A stretch of DNA of 64,000 bases from positions 636,191,717-636,255,716 of the forward strand of contig OX422211.1 in NCBI GenBank assembly GCA_949130495.1, written 5' to 3'. A model generated the notes under the pieces. It saw nothing but the letters and a program-made list of their open reading frames with translations. It had not been told where the DNA came from and ran no database searches. The position numbers and the translations under genes were made by a program. Shown here piece by piece: positions 44,850 through 55,123 of this stretch (position 1 is the first letter of the stretch; every line of letters starts with the position of its first letter). The stretch comes from Sambucus nigra. Lineage: Eukaryota; Streptophyta; Magnoliopsida; Dipsacales; Adoxaceae.

Positions 44850-47760
44850 TGTAATACCCCTTATTTTTACGTATATTTATTTTATCATGAAATTTTAGAA
44901 ATTGGGATTAATTAATTTAAAGGACGAAAATTTAAATTATAATTAATCCTATTTTAATGGTAATGATTAATAGCGTGACGAGAGTTAGTAGTTATCGAAA
45001 ATAATTACGTGGAGTGTTACATAGTGAGTAACGTAATAGATGATTTCGGAAATAATAATATGGCCGGGGACGAGATACATGACAATTAAGATACAATTAT
45101 TTGGGACGCGCGTATGAGTCATGTCACTATTATATATATGGGGTTTAAAAAGGTATATTATTTTTATATAACTCGAATGACTATTTTGAGTGCGCCAGTG
45201 TGTCCGAAAGGGTCGAAATAGTCAAAAAACACTATTTGGGTGTTTTAATTGGAGTCCGGGGGCATTTTAGCCCGAAATGACACCCGAGAGGGGTATTTTA
45301 GTCTTTTGGGATTTTTGAGTAATTAAATGGACGAAAATAGAATTAAAATAGGTACATTGAGGGTTAGTGGTCTGTCAGTTGCAACCTACGTGAGAAAGAT
45401 AGAGAAGGAGATGGAGAACTAAGGTGGAAGGAGACCCATTTGGAGAACAAAGCCAAAAGTTGGATATTTCTCACAAATAGTTACACCAAAGTGTAGATCA
45501 CGATGAGAGGATCAACCACATATCAAATTCAATCGTATAATCAGAAATCCATCCCAAGGAAAGTGTTTATCTTGCTACATATTTAGCATATATTTCTCCT
45601 GTTAATCTCTAGTTGATGAAATAGTCATATTACAATGAAAACTGGGGTTTAATTAGGTATAATTGTAAAGATATTTTAGAATTTGGAGGTGGGTATGCAT
45701 GTAGAGGATTTACCCTTTTGTAAACTATTAAATTTGGAGATTTTATGCTTTAATCACGAATTTAATTGAGGGTTTTGATTGATTAAAAATGCTGGGTTCA
45801 TTATAAAGAGGATTTTTAGAAATTAAGGAAATTGTTTAGATCCCCTTTGAGTATGTGAGGATTTGACGTTAAATTGTATTAGAAAGTGCCTTATTGTGAT
45901 TGGGAATAGTTTAAAAACCCTAAATTCGAATTTGGTTGAGTTTTGAGTTGAAATTGAAAGTTTGAAAGTTGGGAAAACTGTTTTAGGGAAGAACAGGGCC
46001 AGTTCAGAATTCTCGTTTGAAAACCCGCCCAGGTCGTTCGAACGACCTCGTTCGAATGAGAATTCCAACAAGTCATCTAAGGAGAATTTGAGTTCATTCG
46101 AAGTGAGGAGTTCATTCGAACGACCTCATTCGAATGAGAATCCATGAACTTCTAATGAAATTTTAGAATGTAGTTTTTAGGGTCCGGTCGAGTTAAAAAT
46201 CATCATAGGTTTATCCAATTGAGAGTAACAACCTATGTGAGTATTGAGCAATGTAAATTCTGAATTATTATTTAGTTGGGAGTTTGATTGTTCTCGGGAT
46301 ATAGAAAGTTTACAAAACCTAGGAAGGAAAGTAGGTTCGAGAGAGGTAATATATGAATGAATAATCGGTGAGAGTAGAAATGTTAATATTACCTACGTGC
46401 TATGGGAATTGGGTTTCGTGAATGACTATTAAGTTATATAAGTTGTGTGCATGATTATTACTTGGAATATTGTGTGAATGACATACCTAGCTACTGGCTA
46501 TCGAATGGAGGTTAGCGCGTTGTGGACGATCATACCTTGTGTGCCTTCAGGGGATTTTTAGTCATACCACTAGAGCATGGCACCTAGGTACGGGCTATCA
46601 GTGAGAACGATAGTGGTGGCGGTCGTATGGGTGCGTAGGTATCTGCGTAGACCATCGTCTTAGAACTATGTTCGCCTCCAATATGTGTATATGATTTATT
46701 GGTTCAAGTGAGATTGAAACTATTCTCCTTCATGCGTGAGCGTTGCAATGGGACTAGATAGCCGAGTATGCCTAGCACCAGGGGTTTCTTAACCATGGGT
46801 GCAGTATTGATGTATATTTATATGTATGCATAGTGATATTTAATATATGTATATTGAGTTTCTATTATGTGTTTCATATTGGCCACTTTATTATAATATA
46901 TACATATTGGGTCATGAGTTGAGAATTAAAAATGTTATGAGAATGAGTTAAAGCATCTTTAAACCTATTCCTAAATAATATGAATATATTGTCTTCGAGT
47001 TATTTAGTTATTGTATCCGACATAGTGGTTATACTATGTATAGTCAGGCAGAGGATCGTGACTAGTGTGGGTAGTTAGGCTCGTTAGGCATGCACATTAG
47101 ATGAGAGGTGAGCATCTCAAGTGAGTACGCTAAGTTAACATGAATAATATTTGTGCTAATTAACCAATTTAAGCACTTTCTATATTTAAACTATTTTCTA
47201 CTCAGGCTCGGAACCGTTTTTCTACAAAACTCTTTTCTTGTTCCTTTATTTTAGGTGCTCAGCCACAGGAAGCTTAGGAGATTCCATTCAATTGCCGAGT
47301 TGTAGCTGTTGTGGAAGCAACATGACATTGCTAGTAGATGCTTCAAAGTCTATTCTTCTTTATCTATCAGTTAATTACTTGAACTGGACATGTCGTCCCT
47401 TCCTATTTTATATTGAGAGATTTAGATGTTTTATTCTGTTAGTAGAGTTCTATTTCATGGCTTTGGATTATTGTATGGGATTTTGACTGGATGTGTTTAC
47501 TCCAATTCTTTATTTTAATTCAGCTAGTTCTTTCCTTATGTTTTTGGGATGAATAGTATTAGTTAATTACTTCCTTACTTGATGATTGTTAATAACAAGA
47601 TAAAATTTTGACGTCAACCTTTTTAAATATTAGGTGGTTAGTTGTAATTAAATAAAATTGATGATTTTCGACAATGATGCATTATCTGAATCAACTGGAT
47701 ATTCTGGATTTAATTAATAAAGGACTTATCACCCGGTATTTAATTAGGCGGGGTGTCACA
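44850..47760 (+). repeat. solo LTR, gypsy family B (TSD TCAAG)
   Basis: TGTAATACCCC ... GGGGTGTCACA, 2,911 bp, flanked by TCAAG at 44845-44849 and 47761-47765. No PBS follows (the next bases are TCAAGTTATT), so it is a solo LTR. A conserved AGGTGC block lies at 47253. Most of it (from 45553) is also present, inverted, at 30266-32472. Confidence 0.93.
46033..46138. repeat. TTCGAA-palindrome cluster in solo LTR B
   Basis: Contains the perfect palindromes GTCGTTCGAACGAC (46033-46046) and CTCATTCGAATGAG (46125-46138) and at least three more TTCGAA-centred copies, about 1,180-1,290 bp into the LTR. The inverted copy is at about 31880-32000. Confidence 0.9.
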
Positions 47761-47765
47761 TCAAG

Positions 47766-49047
47766 TTATTATCATAATCCAAAATCTTTCTTGGACATAG
47801 ATTCCTCCCAATTATGATCTCAGACCTACCTATCGAATAAGATTGAATCACACCCGTAACAATCGATATAATAATTGTGCAAGAATTCCAGGCCTCATAA
47901 CCCTATGGATTAAAAACCTAATAAACCCTTTACAAACATGTGAAATTTTGCATGTTTAATTTTGTCAGCATCTAGAAATGATTCTTACCATTGATATTGT
48001 TCAATACATTTTTGATGTACCAATCATAATCCATTAAAACAATCAGAAAAAATCTCTAACCATCGAACATATTCATATGTTTTATGATAGATCACATGGA
48101 TTGCCCCGCATCTTTATTAACAGGATGTAAACGCCCTATCTAGACAATGATTTTTTTAATTTTATTGGAATTGAAATTCTGATATCCTATGATTAGGACG
48201 AGCCTAACTCACCAGAATTCTTACTGAGTCCAATCGATCAATATTCATTGCAATATGTTTAGGAACAAATATAAGACAATGTCATAAACATGATTCTCAT
48301 TTCATATGAACCTAACACACCTGAATCAAAACTAAATGACATAAATGTTTTTAAGAATAAAATACTAAGAAATTTCCACATAGTCTCGCATTAATGTGCC
48401 TATGCATCCAACTCGAAACCCGACTACTCAGTAGTTTATGACCATAGTTTTAGAAGGATATGCAACATTGGTGTTGTTGTCAAAAACTAGATATATTAGA
48501 GTAAACCATGCCATCAAATCTAGACACAATAGTCAAAGTTTATAGAGTAAAAAAGAGATGAATAGAGACAGACATGAGATTAAGAGTGGTTCAACCATTA
48601 AAACAAGCCTACGTCGACTTTGCTGACTTATTCTCATTATACATATACATTGACCACATCTTGGAGGCCTTAAAAACATACGAGAGGAGGAAAATAAGAG
48701 TAAATAGATAAATATATCGATTATATGGAGTGTAGTCTGCAGAATTGGTAGCATAGACTACGGGAGGCCATGATTATTAGAGACTCAAGTTGTCGGAGTA
48801 AGTTATCCGAGTGTACGCACCAGTAGAGAGAAGTTAGAGAGAATTGGGCAGAACTTTATTACAAATATTTTACTCCCCAATTGAGGAGGTGATGACCTTT
48901 ATTTACAATATTTAGTAAGGGTAATAAGTTCTTAGTGGACCTTACTTATGGATAACTGTTGATGAGATGGAATATTTCCATATGGTCGGCACCTAGAAAT
49001 CCAATGCTAATGTGTAAAAATTTACGATCCTACCTTCTGGAGTAGTA
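47766..49047 (-). other. retroelement LTR-like remnant between solo LTR and CACTA
   Basis: The original of 28981-30260, in reverse. Noncoding, with the GACGTAGGC-type motif on the minus strand near 48600. The CACTA element inserted at its right edge. Confidence 0.45.
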
Positions 49048-49072
49048 TCACTACACCAAATCTGCCCATTTG

Positions 49073-49365
49073 TTAAGGTCATTGACCTTGACAAATCCAA
49101 CTTGTCAAGGTCAATGATCGTGACATTTCGAGGCGAGACAATTTTTTTTTCACGGTCGTGTCACGGTCATTGACCTTGACACAAAACTCGCGTTTTGTGT
49201 CACGGTCGTGTCGCGGTCAATGACCGTGACACGTTTGTCACAGTTTATAACCGTGACAAAGCCGTGACCCTTTTTAAAAAAATTATCACGGCCATTGACC
49301 GTGACAATTCCGTGACAACAGTTGTCACGGACGTGTCATGGTCAATGACCGTGACAATTCTGGAC
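49073..49365. repeat. CACTA subterminal repeats, transposase-3' end
   Basis: Repeated GTCACGGTC(A)ATGACCGTGAC words in both orientations, matching 545-844 in reverse complement. Confidence 0.85.
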
Positions 49366-49797
49366 AGAATTTAAAAAAAATTGCTGGGCAGTATGGCCAC
49401 TGCCACTGCCCAGCAGTATATTTGTACCTGTTATAGCAACGTTGTACCTGTTCCAAACATCATATATCCGAACAAACTAAAGATAATGCAAATATATATT
49501 CAAATAAGAAACTATTTAAGAAGAAACAACATCACCATCATTTTATCTCAAATCTACAAACTATTTGCATGGAAAAGAGATTTTGTACCGCGATGCTCGG
49601 GAACACCTCCTTATCCTTCCCTTCTCGTCCGAATAGCCACATAAGTATAGAGCATATGTGGCCTACCCTTAGGGCCACTCCCTGTCCCCTGAATTGAAAT
49701 GAAGTAAAATTAGTATCCGCCCCTCAAATATAGATAAATATAAATCATAATTGAAATCGAAATTGAAATTGACATATAAATATAAATACATTACCTG

Positions 49798-49998
49798 TAG
49801 TGTCACTCAAACAGCTAACTTGAGCTCATATGGCACCTCCTTCCAACTAATGTACCCCGGGCAATCGTGTCAAATATAATTCTCTTCATATCTAAACACT
49901 AAGAAATACCATAATCCTATGGAGTTATGCGTTGCAAATTCCTTCCAACCGTTGTGTAGCCAAAAATCAGTAGTTGAAGTTGTCAATTCCACCTTTCA
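49798..49998 (-). pseudogene. captured B3-domain exon fragment, arm 1 of a hairpin
   Basis: On the minus strand the frame reads VELTTSTTDFWLHNGWKEFA, then SIGLWYFLVFRYEENYI. This is the B3 DNA-binding domain pattern of plant REM-type factors (WxVEL...G.VWLxxGWxEFAExxSIxxGHFLVFRYEG). After it the frame shifts, with IFD still recognisable. The fragment ends with a plausible exon/intron border (CTACAG|GTAATG, near 49797), which suggests genomic DNA was copied rather than processed RNA. 49889-49992 pairs with 50047-50150. It lies in the transposase sense orientation, downstream of the last transposase exon. Non-functional as a protein; a source of hairpin RNA is possible. Confidence 0.8.
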
Positions 49999-50001
49999 AT
50001 G

Positions 50002-50150
50002 GTCTCCCATGTTTTGCTAGAAGTTCCAAGTGGTGGGGTATGGAAAGTGGAATTGACAACTTCAACTGGTGATGTTTGGCTACATAACGGTTGGGAGGAA
50101 TTTGCAGAGCATCGCTCCATAGGATTATGGCATTTCTTAGTGTTCGGATA
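50002..50150 (+). pseudogene. captured B3-domain exon fragment, arm 2 of a hairpin
   Basis: The plus strand reads SMVSHVLLEVPSGGVWKVEL, then GDVWLHNGWEEFAEHRSIGL and WHFLVFG, continuous B3-domain sequence up to 50147, where a stop (TAG) arises from the join to transposase-derived DNA. About 13 mismatches in 104 bp separate it from arm 1, so the arms were copied from the same or closely related B3 gene and have since diverged, or come from paralogues. The unpaired spacer between the arms is about 54 nt (49993-50046). Confidence 0.85.
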
Positions 50151-50265
50151 GACGAAGAGATTCAGTCTCCTCTCCACAAATAGGACACCCCAAATAACTA
50201 TGTACTAATCACCTATTAAAGGTAAGAAGCGTATATTCATGGATTAGTATAAACAAAACTTAGAT
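50146..50265. repeat. patchwork copied from the element's own transposase gene
   Basis: 50146-50207 repeats 52408-52469 (62 bp, one mismatch seen) in the same orientation. 50210-50225 repeats 53829-53844, and 50251-50265 repeats 53843-53857. These short templated pieces lie directly beside the B3 hairpin. Confidence 0.9.
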
Positions 50266-50391
50266 GTAGTTGGAATATTTATGTATTAATCTCCTCTCCA
50301 CACACGCACACTACACAAGAGTGAAAATGATAAAGTGCAGATCAAGTAAAAGCATTAAAAATGGATGTTTCGGTACAAATTGAAATATTTA

Positions 50392-50979
50392 TTACAAATT
50401 GAAAAATTGTTTCAAATTCGGGTTATCATAAAAAATGGATTGATATTCGGTAGGAGCAGCCAAGTCATCCACACTACTATTTAGGCGCCTTGGCGCGTGT
50501 TGGAAAATTGACCACGGCTCGTTGTTGATATACTCCGAGTAAAACACTTGCTTAACCTTTTGAAATGCACAAACAAACGGCTCATCGCTCACGTGGTCGT
50601 TGCTCTTCAACTTGGACAAGTCAACCATGATCAAATTGGTGACAGGATCAACTTTACAAGCATTTTTATCCTCGACTCTTACCCATTCATAGTAAAATAC
50701 AACCTCTTTGAAGCTTATATAATCCAATTCAAATATATTTTGGATTACACCATAGTAAGTCATTTCAGCTTCAAAAAGGTTTTTATCTTTTGCGCTCGCT
50801 CGAAAGAAAGTAAGAGCCTTGTATGAAATTCCCGAGTTCTGTACATTTGTACTTTCCTCGTACACTTTAGCGCCGAAAATGTAACCGTTCAATCGATACT
50901 TTTTGTACTCTTGTGCCACGAACAAGGGTCCAGTGGCTAGACGAGCAAGCCTTGATGTCGCATCACCCATCTTTAGGAG
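50392..50979 (-). pseudogene. CACTA transposase (TNP2) last exon, DUF4216 domain
   Basis: 192 codons are open from the ATG at 50970, but the exon probably starts at 50979 after a CAG acceptor (LLKMGD...), so that ATG is not a real start. Sequence includes RLNGYIFGAKVYEESTNVQN then SG, and later FKEVVFYYEWVRVEDKNACK and FVCAFQKVKQVFYSEY, the DUF4216 pattern found at the C terminus of plant TNP2-type transposases. It joins in frame to the exon at 51150-51066. No stop inside; ends at TGA/TAA-type stop near 50392. TNP2 binds the terminal inverted repeats and cuts at the element ends. Confidence 0.85.
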
Positions 50980-51065
50980 CTGAGAATATAGATAAATTAA
51001 TTATATTAGTGGTAAAATTTGAGTGTAATGTAACGTTATATAACGACTATTTTCATTATAATTAC

Positions 51066-51150
51066 CTCTTGTGTCAACCATAGCCTAAATTCGTTGTCTG
51101 ATTGTACCATTGTTTTTCGTCTTTTATTGTTCTCACAGGCTTCATATTTA
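51066..51150 (-). pseudogene. CACTA transposase middle exon
   Basis: 85 bp between a TGCAG acceptor (51154-51151) and a GAG|GTAAT donor (51066|51065), reading KYEACENNKRRKTMVQSDNE then FRLWLTQE. It connects in frame to both neighbouring exons, leaving introns 51151-51223 and 50980-51065. Confidence 0.7.
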
Positions 51151-51223
51151 CTGCATATTACAAAATTAATCATGTATAAAATAATCTAAAATAATGTTAA
51201 ACATTATAATATTCGAAACTTAC

Positions 51224-53484
51224 TTTTTCCATTCTTCGACATCTTCATGTGTGTCAAATAGATAACGAGCTACTTGTTCATGTTGCAAACTCGTTAATTT
51301 CACTCATTTTCCCATCACATTACCACCATCATCGAGGAATTCATCAGTGTCATCAACGCTGGTCGAGTCAGGCATATATTCCCGAGTATATATTGATGAC
51401 TCCACGGTGATGTATTCCTCTACAATTGATCCTGCAATATATCGCGTATTCTTGACGTAATCTTTAAAAACTTTCATCAATCTTTCAAACGGATACATCC
51501 ACCGATATCTAACTGGACCACAAAGAAGTGCCTCGTCGCATAGGTGTACCAACAAGTGAACACTTATGTCAAAGAATGCTGGGGGAAAGTACTTCTCCAA
51601 TACACAAATCGCTTCGTTCACAGCCAATTTTGCGGCCACTATGTGTTCTCGATTCACTACCTTCTCACACAAGAGGGAGAAGGTAATACTAATTTGCATA
51701 ATAGCCCTACGCAAATCCTTGTGCTTGGAGAAACAGTGCTTAAACAATAGAGGAACCAATTGCATGATCACATGCCAATCGTGGGACTTACACTTATGTA
51801 AATCATGAGTAACATAATTCACAATCCTTTGCAAGTTGGACGAAAAAGTAGATGGGCCCTTCAAATTATATATTGTGTCTAGAAGCACCTTCCTTTCCTC
51901 ACTCGTCAAAGTAAACGCACCAGGGGGAATTATTGCCCTTCCCCTACTATCTTCTTTCAACCATAGTTGTGGTTTAAGTTTTAATGTTTTAAGGTCTTTT
52001 CGTGCATTTTCTCCATCCTTCGAATGACTCCCCCCAAGGCAAGTACCCACAATATATTCAGCGAAGTTCTTCTCTTCATGCATCACATCCAATACATGGC
52101 GCACCGGGTTTTTCTTCCAATAAGGCAAGTCAAATAAAATTGACCTCCGAGACCATGCCTTTCTTATCTCAGTTTCATTCCCAGTTGGGGTCTTCTTATG
52201 CTTGACATTCTTAAATTTGGGATTCTTACCTGGCATATTTGGGCCACATTCAGAAGATTTACTTTCAATTTCTGAACCCAAAAGTTGTCTCGGCGGTAGC
52301 CTATGTTCAACTCCGCCCAATAAAAAATTGGAACCTTTCTCAAATCTGAAACTATGAGCTGGGGGTAAAAACCTCCTGTGGCAATGGTATACATTTTTTA
52401 AGCTAGAGGATAGACGAAGAGATTCAGTCTCCTCTCCACAAATAGGACACCCCAAATAACCATGTACTACACATCCGGATAATGTCCCATAAGCTGGAAA
52501 ATCATGAATTGCCCACATCAACATAGCTTTCAGCGTAAACTCTTCTTTTTTAAAAGAGTCAAATGATTGCACACCCTCTTTCCACAACTCATTTAATTCT
52601 TCTACCAAAGGAGCCAGGTAGATATCAATGTCATCACTTGGTGCCTTTGGCCCAGGTATCAATAAAGCCATCATCGAAAATTCAGGTCTCATACACTGTG
52701 AAGGAGGGAGGTTGAGTGGGGATAGGATCACTGGCCATACACTCTGATTGGTGCTTAGATTTCCAAATGGATTGAAACCATCTGTTGATATAGCCAAACG
52801 AATGTTGCGTTGTTCTCGAGCAAAATCGGGATACTCAAAATTCATCCTCCGCCAGGCAGTAGAATCAATAGGATGACGCATGATATTACCCCCTACTTCT
52901 GCCCTAGCATGCCAAGTCATTGCCTCTGCAATCCATGGTACTGTGAAAAATCGCTTTAATCTAGGCCCAACGGGAAAATATTTCAATACTTTTTGAGGCA
53001 CTTTTGAGCTTGTGCCTTCCTCACTAGTAGATCGGACATATCTAGGTTCATCGCATACCGGAAAACGATCGATATTTTCATAATCCTTTCGGTATAGTAT
53101 GCAGTCATACACACAAGCATGAATCGATTTATACTTCATTCCCAAACCTTTCAAACTGTTCTTCATAACAGGATAGCTATTTGGAAGTGTATTCACCTTG
53201 GGTAATAATCCCTTCACCCATTTCAGAATTCCCATCACGTTATTGCCAGACAAACCGTACTGCGTCTTCAAACTGTGCAAACCAACCATGGCATGTAAAG
53301 TTGTTTGATCTTTCTCACATCCAGAGTATAACGGTTGGGTCGCCTTAAATTTTAAACTTTGGTAGTCATCGTCAAGTTTTATCGTGTTATCTTCACGAGC
53401 ACTTGAATCTTCTACATCATCAGTAACCTCATTCTCCTCAGCTTCATAAACTCCGTACGCATCATCAACTAAATCCTCTAACAT
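51224..53484 (-). pseudogene. CACTA transposase (TNP2) main exon: Transposase_21 and DUF4218 domains
   Basis: 726 codons are open from 53484 to a TGA at 51306-51304. Around residues 200-400 lies the TNP2 core: STDGFNPFGNLSTNQSVWPV, ALLIPGPKAPSDDIDIYLAP, GCVVHGYLGCPICGEETESL; then LDVMHEEKNFAEYIVGTCLG, and a DUF4218 region near residues 625-690 (LLVHLCDEALLCGPVRYRWM, ERLMKVFKDYVKNTRYI). Beyond the TGA the same frame stays open for 26 codons to a good donor (AAAAA|GTAAGT, 51223), so the TGA is probably a CGA-to-TGA nonsense change inside the exon. Upstream of residue 1 the frame is open (QPSQQPSTSRIDVEGDD), so the ATG at 53484 is unlikely to be the true start; see the preceding exon part. Confidence 0.9.
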
Positions 53485-53570
53485 ATTATGATCTACGTCG
53501 TCCCCTTCTACATCTATTCTACTTGTTGAAGGTTGTTGTGAAGGTTGGTCGGGGACAAAAAGGAACTTTC

Positions 53571-53848
53571 AATTCACCGTGAAAACTCCAAAATCGATAA
53601 CTATCTTACATACCCGATCTTAACAAATGTAGTTCAACTGTTTTCCACTCAAACACCTTACCATTCTTACACCTAGCACACGGACACGGAAACTCTTCAT
53701 CATTACGACATCTCTTTGCATATTTCACAAATTCGTTAGCACCTCTGCGAAACACATCCCCCATTCTATTAGTCTCACCCATCCACTCTTTGTATTTCGG
53801 ATATCCCATCACAGCTACCACAACTAAACACCTATTAAAGGTAAACAA
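53571..53848 (-). pseudogene. CACTA transposase N-terminal part, Transpos_assoc domain
   Basis: The minus strand reads GYPKYKEWMGETNRMGDVFR, CPCARCKNG and VELHLLRSGM, then a TAA stop, then SYRFWSFHGEL in the same frame. This is the transposase-associated N-terminal domain (CPCxxCxN ... HLxxxGF...W..HGE). The likely start is the second Met (53809). The TAA and a 1-nt frame change after HGEL, before FLFVPDQPS, separate this domain from the main exon, so no complete TNP2 can be made from this copy without editing or correction. Confidence 0.83.
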
Positions 53849-54720
53849 AACTTAGATTTATAGTATGTTTTATTTAATTATCCCATCATTTAATTATCCT
53901 ATTAAAGGGTAAGTGGTCCTATCCCATTCAAGACTGCATTTTTCTGTAATATACTTAACAGCTCATGCACATTGTTACGATTTGAAAAAAATTCGACAGC
54001 ATATCCCCTTAGTTCTCCAAGTAAACGACGTAGATTGGCAGGTGTGAGTGTTATTTCAATTGGTCAATTGAAATAACAGTCACACTTGTCAATCTAGTAT
54101 GTACCCAGAGAACATTAAGATACGACTGCAGAACTTCCTCCAAAAGTAACAACTTTAAGCCAATAAGAATATTATATAGAAATTATACAGTCTCAAACTG
54201 TCCAAACGGGACAATTCGAGAGATCTCATTACAGGGGTAATGACTCTCGAACGGGTCTAAGGGCTATTGAATGCGTACGCATAAGAACTAGAATGCTAGT
54301 ATCTATGCGCACTATATTTAATTTCAAGTATCTTTCATATAATGGGTTAATTCAAATACAAAAATAAATTAATGGGTTAATTCAAATACAAAAATAAATT
54401 CATGGGTTAATTCAAATACAAAAATAAATTCATGTATTGACCACATACACACACACACACACACTACCTAAGCTGTTCTATAGGAATAAAAACAACATTT
54501 TTAAAATATGAAGGGCTCACCAATTTGATCAAAATTTTCAACAACATAGACTAATTGATCTTTATTATAAGACAATTACTACAAATTTACGCGCATCGCC
54601 CGAATTCAAAAAGTAATTTAATGACAAAAGTAATACTTTTTTTAACTTTATTTATTCACCACAAATCTTAAAAAATATTTTATTTTTCATGATTTTTTAA
54701 CTTCGGATGTTTTAGCAACT
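53849..54720. repeat. CACTA transposase upstream region with tandem repeat
   Basis: No coding signal. A 30-bp unit starting AATGGGTTAATTCAAATAC is repeated three times at 54341-54433. A short inverted repeat lies at about 54040-54088 around AATTGGTCAATT. CA tract at 54446-54465. Confidence 0.75.
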
Positions 54721-54843
54721 TCGGATGACAATTACTACAAATTTACATTTTTGGATATTATTTTTGGATATTATTTACATTTACATTTTTGGATATTATT
54801 TTTGGAAATTTATAGAAAATTACTTATTTATTTACATTTTTAA

Positions 54844-54978
54844 CCCCTACCCCTACCCTCACCCTACCCCCACCCTGCCCCACCCCCTACCCCACCCTGC
54901 CCCACCCCCCACACATGCACACACACACGCACATATATACACACATACACACATATATATACACACAAACATATATAT

Positions 54979-55016
<38 letters not shown>
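54844..55016. repeat. C-rich tract (G-quadruplex potential), then (CA)n and (GA)n
   Basis: 54844-54910 is almost pure runs of 3-6 C separated by TA, A or TG, giving more than eight G-runs on the transposase coding strand. It is followed by CA/TA repeats (54911-54978) and GA repeats (54986-55016). It lies about 1 kb upstream of the transposase start. Confidence 0.85.
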
Positions 55017-55019
<3 letters not shown>

Positions 55020-55123
55020 AAACCTGAAAGTAGAGAGAGAGAAAGCAGCGTCGAGAGAGAGAGAGAGGGAGGGAACGGCGCGGGAGGGAAAAAAGAAGGG
55101 GGAAAGGGATTTTGCTGTAAACA

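Larger units (their letters stand above)
45553..49047. repeat. inverted duplication arm, right (pairs with 28981-32472)
   Basis: About 3.5 kb, reverse complement of the left arm. It spans the LTR from CCCAA (45553) through to the last base or two before the CACTA element. The two arms are 13.1 kb apart. Confidence 0.95.

Noticed and set aside
49983..50177. 64-codon minus-strand frame over the B3 hairpin
   Set aside because: Antisense of arm 2; the plus strand carries the B3 sequence there.
54844..54910. Interstitial telomere repeat
   Set aside because: The unit varies (CCCTA, CCCCTA, CCCTG, CCCCA) and is not the plant CCCTAAA repeat.
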